A stretch of 64,000 nucleotides of DNA from Variovorax sp. J22G73 (GTDB lineage: Bacteria > Pseudomonadota > Gammaproteobacteria > Burkholderiales > Burkholderiaceae_C): assembly GCF_030317035.1 (NCBI RefSeq), contig NZ_JASZYK010000001.1, positions 372,001 through 436,000 of the forward strand, written 5' to 3'. Numbering within the stretch: the stretch's first letter is position 1; every line of letters begins with the position of its first letter. This document shows positions 7,803 to 17,654 of the stretch, one piece after another. The position numbers and the translations under genes are program-made. The notes beneath the pieces are model-generated. The model made no database searches. It was not told the origin of the DNA and was given only the letters and a program-made list of their open reading frames with translations.

Positions 7803-8819
7803 TCAGAAAGGTGGCGAACCCGCCGCCGAAGCCGCGTTCTCGATGGGCACCGCGAAGCCGATGCCGATGAAGGTGCGCTGCTGCGTGGGGTTGAGGATGG
7901 CGGTGACGATGCCCAGCACCTCGCCGTCCATGTTGATGAGCGGCCCGCCCGAATTGCCGGGGTTGGCCGCCGCGTCGAACTGGATCAGGTTGCCCAGCTC
8001 CTGCTTGCCCTCGGGCGAGCGGAACGAGCGCTTCAGCCCCGACACCACGCCGGCCGACACCGACGGCCCGATGCCGAACGGAAAGCCCACCGCCGCCACC
8101 TGGTCGCCCGGGCGCAGGTCGGCGGTGGAGCGCATGGTGGCCGGAATGAGGTCGTCGGGCACCTTCTGCGCCTGCAGCACCGCCAGGTCGTTCTCGGGCT
8201 GCACGCCGGTGATGGTGGCCACGGCCTCCAGGCCGTCGTAGAAAGTGACCCTGATCTTGTCCGCGCCCGCGACCACGTGCAGGTTGGTGAGGATCACGCC
8301 CTTGTCGACGATCACCACGCCCGTGCCCACGCCGCGCTCCACCTCGCCGGTGGGGCCGCCGTCGTTGGGTGCTTCGGGCGGCTTGCCCTTGGCCACGTTG
8401 CGCCCGCGCTTCTGCGTCTTGGCCTCGGGGGTGTTCTTTTCCTCGCCGTAGCTCACCACGCGCACCACCGAGGGCCGGATGATGTCGGCCGCCTTGGCCG
8501 CGGGCGAGGGCAGGGTGTTGGTCTGCAGCGTGCGCAGCACCGCCGCGTCGATGTCTTTCTGGGTGAGGGCTTTGGCACCGGGGCGCGGCGCCCAGATGGC
8601 ACCGCCGACCAGCGCGGCCGACAGCACGACGAGCAAGGCGAAGCTGCGGCGCCCGGGTTGCCAGCCGGCTTTTTTCACCGGCGCGGCCTGCAGGGCGCTG
8701 CCGGCATCGGCCGCCTGCGCTGCGTCAGGCGATGCCGGCGCGTCCGCCTGATCGGCCGCATCCGTTGCGGCCGGTGGCGGCGTGCGGGGCGAACGGCTGT
8801 AGAAAGCGGGCCTGCGCAT
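7803..8819 (-). CDS. Membrane-anchored trypsin-like serine protease (HtrA-type, no PDZ)
   Basis: A 338-residue protein with a low-complexity Ala/Pro N-terminus, one membrane span at about residues 58-78 (RRSFALLVVLSAALVGGAIW) and a periplasmic trypsin-like domain. The catalytic triad is visible: His in LTNLHVVAGA, Asp in NDLAVL, Ser in DAAANPGNSGGPL. The chain ends soon after the last barrel strand, so the PDZ domains of DegP/DegS are absent. The ATG at 8819 follows GGAGG, which decides the start. It heads the moxR-DUF58-VWA run, so it may process or be regulated with that system. Family is firm; the target is unknown. Confidence 0.85.
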   Translation of the reverse strand: MRRPAFYSRSPRTPPPAATDAADQADAPASPDAAQAADAGSALQAAPVKKAGWQPGRRSFALLVVLSAALVGGAIWAPRPGAKALTQKDIDAAVLRTLQTNTLPSPAAKAADIIRPSVVRVVSYGEEKNTPEAKTQKRGRNVAKGKPPEAPNDGGPTGEVERGVGTGVVIVDKGVILTNLHVVAGADKIRVTFYDGLEAVATITGVQPENDLAVLQAQKVPDDLIPATMRSTADLRPGDQVAAVGFPFGIGPSVSAGVVSGLKRSFRSPEGKQELGNLIQFDAAANPGNSGGPLINMDGEVLGIVTAILNPTQQRTFIGIGFAVPIENAASAAGSPPF

Positions 8820-8909
8820 CGGAGCACCTCCGGCAAAGAAATATCGCGTGAAGGAGTTCACAGTAGCACGCTTTCTTCTGCTGTGCATCCCTTCGGGCAT
8901 CATGGTGCG

Positions 8910-9770
8910 ATGGCTACCTTCGTCGATACCCACTGCCACCTGGACGCGCCCGAATTCGGTGCGCAGATGCCCGTCATCCGCGCCCGCGCGGCGCAGCAAG
9001 GGGTGGCGATGTGCGTCATTCCCGCGGTGGCCGCGTTCAATTTCGCCACCGTGCGCGAGCTGGCCCACACGCAGGGCGACGCCTATGCGCTGGGCATTCA
9101 TCCACTGTGCACCGGGCAGGCGAAGGACGAGGACCTCGACGCGCTCGACGCCGAGCTCGGCGCCCGCCGCGACGATCCGCGCCTGGTCGCGGTCGGCGAG
9201 ATCGGGCTCGATTACTTCGTGGAAGGCCTCGACGGCCCCCGACAGGAGCGTTTCTTTCACACTCAGTTGCAACTGGCACGCAAGCACGGGTTACCCGTGC
9301 TGATTCATGTGCGGCGTTCGGTCGACAAGGTGCTCAAGCATCTGCGCCAGACGGCGGGCGGCAGGCCGTGGCAGGGCATTGCCCATGCCTTCAACGGCAG
9401 CGAGCAGCAGGCCCAGGCCTGCATCGCGCTCGGTCTGAAGCTGGGCTTCGGCGGCGCCGTGACCTTCGAGCGCGCGCTGCAGCTGCGCCGCCTGGCCAGC
9501 ACCTTGCCGCTGGCGTCGATCGTCATGGAAACCGACGCACCCGACATCCAGCCGCACTGGCTCTACCGCACCCAGGCCCAGCGCGACGCCGGCGAGGCGC
9601 AGGGCCGCAACGAGCCCGGGGAGCTGCCGCGCATCGCGCAGGTGGTGGCCGGGCTGCGGTGCATCGGCATCGACGAACTGGCCGAAGCCACCACCCGCAA
9701 TGCGCTCGAAACGCTGCCGCGGCTGAAAAGTCTGATGCCCGTGTCGGAACGCCCGCCGCACCCCGCGTAG
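8910..9770 (+). CDS. TatD-family metal-dependent hydrolase
   Basis: A 286-residue TIM-barrel metallohydrolase of the TatD family (3'-5' DNA/RNA exonuclease or related deoxyribonuclease). Metal-binding signatures: FVDTHCHLD (residues 4-12), VGEIGLDYF (about 91-99), a His in VLIHVRRS, a His in GIAHAFNGS, and METDAPDI. The start ATG gives the canonical MATFVDTHCHLD. It is divergent from the trypsin-like protease gene with a 90-base spacer. The C-terminus is normal length. Confidence 0.88.
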   Translation: MATFVDTHCHLDAPEFGAQMPVIRARAAQQGVAMCVIPAVAAFNFATVRELAHTQGDAYALGIHPLCTGQAKDEDLDALDAELGARRDDPRLVAVGEIGLDYFVEGLDGPRQERFFHTQLQLARKHGLPVLIHVRRSVDKVLKHLRQTAGGRPWQGIAHAFNGSEQQAQACIALGLKLGFGGAVTFERALQLRRLASTLPLASIVMETDAPDIQPHWLYRTQAQRDAGEAQGRNEPGELPRIAQVVAGLRCIGIDELAEATTRNALETLPRLKSLMPVSERPPHPA

Positions 9771-9902
9771 GCCAATGTCCCGACCTGCAACCGAGTGTGC
9801 AGATGCCATGCATTTGCTGTCATCCTTGAGGTTCGGAAGTTCGTTGCATAGACCAGTGGCACGTCAGTCACTTCAAAACTTCATCCAACAAGGAGCCTTT
9901 TC

Positions 9903-10382
9903 ATGACCACGTCTTTTGTTCGCACCATGCCCGTCGTCCTCGCGCTGGCGCTCGCCTCCATCGGCGTGTCGGCAGTGGCACAGACCACGGCTCCCGCCAC
10001 CACCGCAGCCCCGGCCACGGCCGAACCCACTACCGGCGAAAAGGTGAAGGAAGCCGGCAGCAACGCCGTCGACGCCACCAAGCGCACGACCAAGAAGGCC
10101 GTGAACGCCACCGAGAACGGCGCTGAAAAGGCATGGGACGCCACCAAGCGCACCACCAAGAAGGCCGCCAACGCCACCGAAAACGGCAGCAAGAAGGCAT
10201 GGAACGCCACCAAGCGCACCACCAAGAAGGCCACCACCGCCACCAAGAACGTGGCAGCGAAGACCGGCGACGCGGTTGAAAACACCGGCCACAAGGCCGC
10301 CGACGGCATGCGCAGCACCGGCGCCGCCATTGGCGAGAAGATTCCCGGCACGGCCGAGAACGCAGCCGCCAAGAAGCAATAA
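9903..10382 (+). CDS. Secreted Lys/Thr-rich repeat protein
   Basis: A 159-residue protein with a clear signal peptide (hydrophobic VVLALALASIGVSAVA, cleavage near residue 26). The body is built on three 22-residue repeats at residues 57-78, 79-100 and 101-122, each beginning [DN]ATKRTTKKA. The repeats resemble the Lys/Ala-rich tails of histone-H1-like proteins, but the signal peptide means it is exported to the periplasm or beyond. It has its own ribosome site (AAGGAG) and is followed by a strong terminator, so it is a single-gene transcript. I do not know a function; a nucleic-acid-binding or cell-surface polycation role is possible. Confidence 0.75.
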   Translation: MTTSFVRTMPVVLALALASIGVSAVAQTTAPATTAAPATAEPTTGEKVKEAGSNAVDATKRTTKKAVNATENGAEKAWDATKRTTKKAANATENGSKKAWNATKRTTKKATTATKNVAAKTGDAVENTGHKAADGMRSTGAAIGEKIPGTAENAAAKKQ

Positions 10383-10426
10383 GCTTTCCGGCCTCTCTCC
10401 GAAGAACCCCCAAAGAACCCCCAAAG

Positions 10427-10448
10427 AACCCGCTTCGGCGGGTTTTTT
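10427..10448 (+). terminator. Rho-independent terminator after the Lys-rich protein
   Basis: The stem AACCCGC/GCGGGTT with a TTCG tetraloop is followed by a run of T. It sits 45 bases after the stop at 10382 and just ahead of the glycosylase gene. Confidence 0.88.
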
Positions 10449-10479
10449 CATGGGCCGCGACAGTGGCACGATGCCGCCC

Positions 10480-11001
10480 ATGACGCTTTCCACTGCATCC
10501 GCCGCCGTGCTCACGGGCCTCGCGCCCATCGTCTCGCCGAACACCGCCGTGCTCGTGCTCGGCAGCTTTCCCGGTGTGAAGTCGCTCGAACGGCAGCAGT
10601 ACTATGCACACCCCCAAAACCAGTTCTGGAAGATCCTGCAAGCCGTGTGGCCCGACATTCCCCTGCCTTCGGGCGCCGACAGCTACGCCCAACGCTGCCA
10701 GTGGCTGCTCGACCGCGGCCTGGGCGTGTGGGACGTGTACGGCGCCTGCGAGCGCGAAGGCAGCCTCGACTCGGCCATTCGCTCGCCGGTGGTGAACGAC
10801 ATTGCCGGCCTGCACCTGCCCAGGCTCGCCGCCATCGCGCACAACGGCGGCGAGAGCTTCAAGCACGCACGCCACACGCGCGCGCTCGGCGTGCCGGTTC
10901 ATTCGCTGCCATCCACCAGCCCCGCCAACGCGTCGTGGAGCTTCGAGCGCAAGCTCGCGGCCTGGCGCGAGGTCTTCGCAGCCCACCACCTTGTCGTCTG
11001 A
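10480..11001 (+). CDS. DNA-deoxyinosine glycosylase (uracil-DNA glycosylase superfamily)
   Basis: A 173-residue protein of the hypoxanthine/deoxyinosine glycosylase branch of the UDG superfamily, which excises deaminated purines from DNA. Motif 1 is LGSFPGVKSLERQQYYAHPQ followed by NQFWKIL (residues about 27-53), and motif 2 is STSPANAS (about 147-154). The start is uncertain: in-frame ATGs exist at 10450, 10471 and 10480; I use the last because the earlier ones lie close to the terminator. The stop overlaps the next ATG as TGATG, so it is co-translated with the spermidine-synthase-like gene. Confidence 0.85.
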   Translation: MTLSTASAAVLTGLAPIVSPNTAVLVLGSFPGVKSLERQQYYAHPQNQFWKILQAVWPDIPLPSGADSYAQRCQWLLDRGLGVWDVYGACEREGSLDSAIRSPVVNDIAGLHLPRLAAIAHNGGESFKHARHTRALGVPVHSLPSTSPANASWSFERKLAAWREVFAAHHLVV

Positions 11002-11777
11002 TGGCATCGAGCAAAACACCCGCCCAATCCCTCGTCCTTCCCGAAGTCAATTTCTCCGACTGGGGCGACATCCGCTACCTGCACCTGGGCACCGAATGGG
11101 TCCAGGGCTCGATGAAGATCGACGCGCCCTTCGAGATCGAGCTTGAGTACGTGCAGCGCATGATGGCCTGGCTGCTGTTCGCCGACGGCAAGACCGTGGC
11201 CAGCCGCCATGCCATGCAGCTCGGCCTGGGCGCGGCCACGCTCACCAAGTTCAGCCGCAAGGTCTTGCGCATGCGCACCACCGCCATCGAGCTCAACCCG
11301 CAGGTGGTGTCGGCCTGTCGCGGCTGGTTCAAGCTGCCGCCGGACGACCCGAAGCTGCGCGTGGTCATCGCCGATGCCGCGGCCGAGATCCGCAAGCCCG
11401 AGTGGCACGGCACCGTCGATGCCTTGCAGGTCGACCTGTACGACCACGAGGCCGCCGCGCCCGTGCTCGACAGCGAAGACTTCTATGCCGACTGCCGCGC
11501 GCTGCTCACCGAAGACGGCTGCATGACGGTGAACCTGTTCGGCCGCTCGTCGAGCTACGAACGCAGCCTCGAGAAGATCGCCGCCGCGTTCGGTGCCAAC
11601 GCGGTGTGGGCCTTCAAGCCGACGCGCGAAGGCAACACCGTGGTGCTCGCGCAGCGCACGCCGAGCCGGCCCAAGCGCGAGCTGCTGGCCGAGCGCGCGC
11701 AGACCATCCAGACGCGCTGGAGCTTGCCCGCGCCGAAGTGGCTGCGCGTGTTCAAGCCGATGCAGGTTTCGTTGTGA
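11001..11777 (+). CDS. Spermidine-synthase-like methyltransferase-fold protein
   Basis: A 258-residue Rossmann-fold protein of the spermidine synthase-like group. The cofactor-binding loop is MQLGLGAATLTKFS (residues about 73-86), followed by TTAIELNPQVV with the acidic ribose-binding Glu, and DALQVDLYDHEAAAP at the active-site strand. Aminopropyl-acceptor residues are not obvious, so true spermidine synthesis is doubtful; many such genes in this lineage are of unknown substrate. It begins in the stop of the glycosylase gene. Its 3' part includes LAERAQTIQTRW, whose 36-base coding sequence recurs at 41904-41939, on the other side of the eCIS block. Confidence 0.75.
   Translation: MASSKTPAQSLVLPEVNFSDWGDIRYLHLGTEWVQGSMKIDAPFEIELEYVQRMMAWLLFADGKTVASRHAMQLGLGAATLTKFSRKVLRMRTTAIELNPQVVSACRGWFKLPPDDPKLRVVIADAAAEIRKPEWHGTVDALQVDLYDHEAAAPVLDSEDFYADCRALLTEDGCMTVNLFGRSSSYERSLEKIAAAFGANAVWAFKPTREGNTVVLAQRTPSRPKRELLAERAQTIQTRWSLPAPKWLRVFKPMQVSL
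11685..11720 (+). repeat. Direct repeat, left copy, flanking the eCIS block
   Basis: A 36-base stretch inside the 3' end of the spermidine-synthase-like gene. It matches 41904-41939 at 32 of 36 positions in the same orientation. Three of the four differences are third-codon changes and the fourth changes Ala to Val, so the matching peptide is LAER[AV]QTIQTRW. The two copies bracket the sigma-54 regulator and all eCIS genes. Confidence 0.7.
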
Positions 11778-11799
11778 AACATCTCCGTGCCCCGGCAAG

Positions 11800-11864
11800 A
11801 GGCCTTTACGTTTAACTTCCTACGGAAAACGGTAGTACGTAAGGCCTGCCTTCACTAATGGAAT
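11800..11864. promoter_or_regulatory. Inverted repeat and promoter-like region before the activator gene
   Basis: The arms AGGCCTTTACGT (11800-11811) and ACGTAAGGCCT (11837-11847) form an inverted repeat with one bulged base and no T-run, so an operator fits better than a terminator. Just downstream, TTCACTAATGGAAT (11851-11864) resembles TTCGTTAGTGGAAT before tctB (43898-43911). The binding factors are unknown. Confidence 0.35.
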
Positions 11865-11940
11865 ATTGACCGGGGAGGGACCTCCGGCTCACGATGGCCC
11901 GCCAGTCGATTACCGCGTCATCCACCTTCCGGGTCATTGC

Positions 11941-12996
<1,056 letters not shown>

Positions 12997-13039
12997 GCCA
13001 CCGTTTCAATACCGCTTCAACATCGCTGTACAGGGTGCC

Positions 13040-14767
13040 TCAGGGCCGCCCGAGAAAGATCTCCTGGATCACGTCGCGGTAGCTCGCCAGTTCGGCGCTG
13101 CGTGCCGTGGCCGCCGCGCCGCGCAGGTCGGTGCTGCGCGTGTTGGTCGCCACCTCCACCGTGATGACGCTCATCGACGGGCGGTCGGTCGCGCGGCCTT
13201 CGGTGATGTCCTGCGGCCCCCAGCCGCCCAGCGAGGTGCCGCCCGGAATCGCGCCGCTCCAGCCCGTGGTCGGCGTGCCGCCCAGGTGGTTGCCCTGCAC
13301 ACCGCGGCCGAAACCGCGCCGCGCCATGTCGCCGGCCATCGCGAGCGCCAGCGCCTGGTCGCTCGCGGTGCGCGCCGACGCGGCCGCCTGCAGCGCGGCG
13401 GCCGCGGCGGGGTCGGCCGCCCGTGCCAGCGCGCCGGCCGACACCGTGTGCGCGTCGCTGAAGATGCCCGCCGCATCGCGCGTGGTCGAGCCGTGCACGC
13501 TGGCGATGCGGCTGGGCCGGAAGCGCTCGATGAGCCGCATCAGCGCGATGTTTTCCGGCAGCACCGCACGCGCCGGCGAGCCCGCGTCCATCGGCGTCGC
13601 ACTGCCCCCGGGGGTGGCCGCGTCCAGCCCCTGGCCGGGGCTCGGAAAGTTGCGGTTGGTCGGCGTGGCGCGTTCGCGCGTGCGCGTGGCCGCGTTGTCC
13701 GGGAAGAGCACGGGCACGACGATCACCGTGTAGTAGGGCCGCAGCAGCGCGTTCTGCAGCGTCTGGATGAGCATCTGCGCCACCTCGATGCCGCCTTGCT
13801 CCGAACCGTGCACGCCCGCGATGACCAGCGCGCGTTCGTCGCTGGTGCCGGGAAAAAAGAAGGCATCGACCGAGCGCCCGCCCGACGTGGTGAGCAACGA
13901 CGCCGCGATGCCGCCGCGCTCCTCGGCCCAGCCGTGGTCGCGCTGCCGGCGCCGCCGCTCGTCGAGGTCGGCGGTGGGCCACAGGGGCTCGGGGCCGTTG
14001 CGCGCGATGGCCTGCGCGAGCCACAGGTCGTCGGAGCCGGCGGGGAAGATGCGCGCGAGCACCGCGTCGAGGTCCGGGTCGGTCACCGGCCGGCCCTGCG
14101 CGCGCAAGGCATCGAACACCCGGCCCTTGTCGGCGGCGGACAGCCAGATGGCGTCCACGCTGTCGGAGAGCGGGCTGGCCAGCAGCGCATCGGGCGCGGG
14201 GCGGTGCGTGATGCGCGCCGGGCCGAGGCCGAAGGCCAGTTGCACGGCGGCGCGGTCGGCTTCCTTTTCGGCTGCGAAGTCGTTGCTGTGACGGGCCATG
14301 CGGTCGGGGGTGTGACCGGCCGCATCGTCCGGGCGCTCGCCCGCGCCGCGCATCTGCGCCACGTGCGCGACTTCGTGCGCCAGCAGAAAGCGTTCGCCGA
14401 TGCGCCGCGCGGACGGCATGGGCCCGCCGAGCACGATGGCGTCGGCCGTCGCGAAGGCGCGCGCGCCCACGTCATGCGCGGTTTGCGCGGCTTCGTTCGA
14501 TGCATGCACGCGCACGGTGTCCAGCGGTTGTCCGAGTCCGCGTTCGAACGCCGTGCGAAGCGAAGACGCCAGCGGTGCGCCTGCGGTGGCCGCGCAGCGT
14601 GGGCACGAGCCGCCGCATGCGCACGCATTCGCCGCCGTCTCAGGGTGCGCTTGCGTGTCGTTGCTCGACGCGGCAGGGCGCGAGCGCGACAGCGCCTTTC
14701 CGGCCTTCGCGGCTTTTGCGCCCTGCCGCTTCGGCACCGGCGCTGTGCGCCCCTTAGCGGAACTCAA
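13040..14767 (-). CDS. eCIS cargo candidate: DUF4157 plus M14 metallocarboxypeptidase
   Basis: A 575-residue, three-part protein. Residues 1-48 are basic and disordered, followed by CACGGSCPRC (49-58). DUF4157 (eCIS-core domain) follows at about 65-140 with HEVAH (131-135). A C-terminal M14 peptidase domain runs from about 300: zinc ligands H320 and E323 in HGSE, H425 in SVHG, NRNFP (371-375) for substrate carboxylate binding, and the catalytic Glu 538 in VITVEVAT. All M14 catalytic positions seem present. DUF4157 marks proteins tied to eCIS loci and is thought to act in cargo loading or processing. The M14 type resembles murein-peptide amidases, so peptidoglycan or protein tails could be targets. 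Last gene of the operon. Confidence 0.78.
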   Translation of the reverse strand: MSSAKGRTAPVPKRQGAKAAKAGKALSRSRPAASSNDTQAHPETAANACACGGSCPRCAATAGAPLASSLRTAFERGLGQPLDTVRVHASNEAAQTAHDVGARAFATADAIVLGGPMPSARRIGERFLLAHEVAHVAQMRGAGERPDDAAGHTPDRMARHSNDFAAEKEADRAAVQLAFGLGPARITHRPAPDALLASPLSDSVDAIWLSAADKGRVFDALRAQGRPVTDPDLDAVLARIFPAGSDDLWLAQAIARNGPEPLWPTADLDERRRRQRDHGWAEERGGIAASLLTTSGGRSVDAFFFPGTSDERALVIAGVHGSEQGGIEVAQMLIQTLQNALLRPYYTVIVVPVLFPDNAATRTRERATPTNRNFPSPGQGLDAATPGGSATPMDAGSPARAVLPENIALMRLIERFRPSRIASVHGSTTRDAAGIFSDAHTVSAGALARAADPAAAAALQAAASARTASDQALALAMAGDMARRGFGRGVQGNHLGGTPTTGWSGAIPGGTSLGGWGPQDITEGRATDRPSMSVITVEVATNTRSTDLRGAAATARSAELASYRDVIQEIFLGRP

Positions 14768-15302
14768 GCTGAAAGCTCTCCGCTGCGGGACGCGGCGCGC
14801 CGTCGGCGTGCGGCGCCGCTTGCCCGTCGGCCCACAGCCAGCGCGCCGGAAAGTGCAGCCGCAGCGTGTGCGGCGCGCGCTGGTCGGTGCGCAGGCCCAG
14901 CAGCACCCACAGGTCGCAGGGCGCGGCCGTGCCGTTGGGGTTTTCGACGTGCGCGATGTGCAGGTCGATCGACCACGCCTCGCCGACCGCGTCCACCCGC
15001 ACCGGCGTGGCCGTGTCGGTGGTGAAGAATTCGCCCGGCACGCGCGCCACCAGCCAGCCGCCGTGCAGCGAGGCGGCCGACATCGGCACCGACGGCGTGA
15101 GCCCGACGAAGCTGCTGCCGGCCAGCGTGGCGGGCAGTTGCGCTCCCGACACCACGCGCACGCGGGTCTCGTGCGCGCCGGAGGCCGGGCGCAGCAGCGC
15201 GAGCAGGTCCACCGCCAGCCGCGCGGCCGGCGGCTGCACGCGCCCGTGGCTGTCGATGACTTGCAGCGCGTCCAGCGGAGAGGTGAAGGTGATGTCCGTC
15301 AT
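14754..15302 (-). CDS. Hypothetical protein between the two DUF4157 genes
   Basis: A 182-residue protein I do not recognise. It looks soluble and beta-rich, with short strands separated by Gly/Pro/Asp turns (DLLALLRPASGAHETRVRVV, HGGWLVARVPGEFF, WSIDLHIAHVENPNG, CDLWVLLGLRTD, HTLRLHFPARWLW). There is no signal peptide, membrane span or CxCGGxCPRC tag. It begins 14 bases after the upstream DUF4157 gene and overlaps the start of the DUF4157-M14 gene by 14 bases, so it is translated with the cargo genes. Possible roles are cargo chaperone, adaptor or immunity protein; nothing in the sequence decides. Confidence 0.65.
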   Translation of the reverse strand: MTDITFTSPLDALQVIDSHGRVQPPAARLAVDLLALLRPASGAHETRVRVVSGAQLPATLAGSSFVGLTPSVPMSAASLHGGWLVARVPGEFFTTDTATPVRVDAVGEAWSIDLHIAHVENPNGTAAPCDLWVLLGLRTDQRAPHTLRLHFPARWLWADGQAAPHADGAPRPAAESFQLEFR

Positions 15303-15316
15303 GCTGCGCGCCCTCG

Positions 15317-16822
<1,506 letters not shown>

Positions 16823-16879
16823 GGCGAGGCTCCTTCATCCGTCATCGATCGTTGCGCGGCCCGCTGTCGCGGCGCGCCC

Positions 16880-17596
16880 TCAGGGCTTGGACGCATCCCA
16901 GGCAAAGTGCGCATACGAGTCGGCGTTGTTCATCGCGTCGCTCACCGACATCTTTGCGTACTTGGCGCTCTCCCATTCGTAGGCGTTGTCGTCGCAGCCC
17001 ACCACGTCGTGCGCCAGTTCGTGGATCACCGTGCTGGCCTGCAGGTCGGGCGCAGAGCCGAACCAGTAGGGGCACACGTGCAGGTCGCTCCACACCGAGT
17101 ACACATAGGCCAGCACGTTCTTGTCGCACGAACTCTCGCACTGGAAGTCGATGGACTGCTTGATCGCGGTGTTCAGCTTCTTGAACCGTTCGAGGATTTT
17201 CGCGATGTCCTTGTCGTAGGTTGTGTGGAAGTGTGTGGTGAGCAGCGCCGACACCCGCGCCGGCAGCGGGCTCGGCAGCGCGCCCAGCCCGGTCACCACG
17301 TTGCCCAGCCAGCTGGCGCCCAGCGTCTGCGCCGCGTTGGCCACCGGCTTCCAGTTGGCGGGGCAGTCGTCGAAGCGGTTGGCCGTGCCGGCGGGGCCGT
17401 GCACCACGCCGTTCTTTCGCTCGCCGGCTTCCTTCTTCGCGCCGCAGCGCGGGCAGCTGCCGCCGCATGCGCAGGAGGTCGGCGGCGAGGAAGAAGGGGC
17501 AGGGCCCGCGCGCGCTTCGCTGCGCGCGGCCTGCGGCGCATGCCGGCGTGCATGCCGCTCGTTGCCGAAGCGCGAGACCGACTGGAAGACCGACAT
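16880..17596 (-). CDS. eCIS cargo candidate: M35 (aspzincin) metalloprotease
   Basis: A 238-residue protein with a basic N-terminus, CACGGSCPRC at 42-51, and a C-terminal domain of the lysine-specific metalloendopeptidase (M35, deuterolysin-like) type. The zinc helix is VIHELAHD with H192, E193 and H196; the aspzincin third ligand is probably Asp in VGCDDNAYEW (202-203); NADSYAHF at 224-231 matches the family's conserved NADSYAxF. Several Cys (153, 157, 175, 201) suggest disulfides. It lacks DUF4157 but carries the same Cys tag as the two DUF4157 proteins nearby. It follows the fibre gene by 58 bases. Proteolytic effector function is inferred. Confidence 0.75.
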   Translation of the reverse strand: MSVFQSVSRFGNERHARRHAPQAARSEARAGPAPSSSPPTSCACGGSCPRCGAKKEAGERKNGVVHGPAGTANRFDDCPANWKPVANAAQTLGASWLGNVVTGLGALPSPLPARVSALLTTHFHTTYDKDIAKILERFKKLNTAIKQSIDFQCESSCDKNVLAYVYSVWSDLHVCPYWFGSAPDLQASTVIHELAHDVVGCDDNAYEWESAKYAKMSVSDAMNNADSYAHFAWDASKP

Positions 17597-17654
17597 GGCG
17601 TGCTCCTTGTGCGGTTCGCCCGAGACGAGTTAAGGGGTGCAGGCGTCCAGGGTT

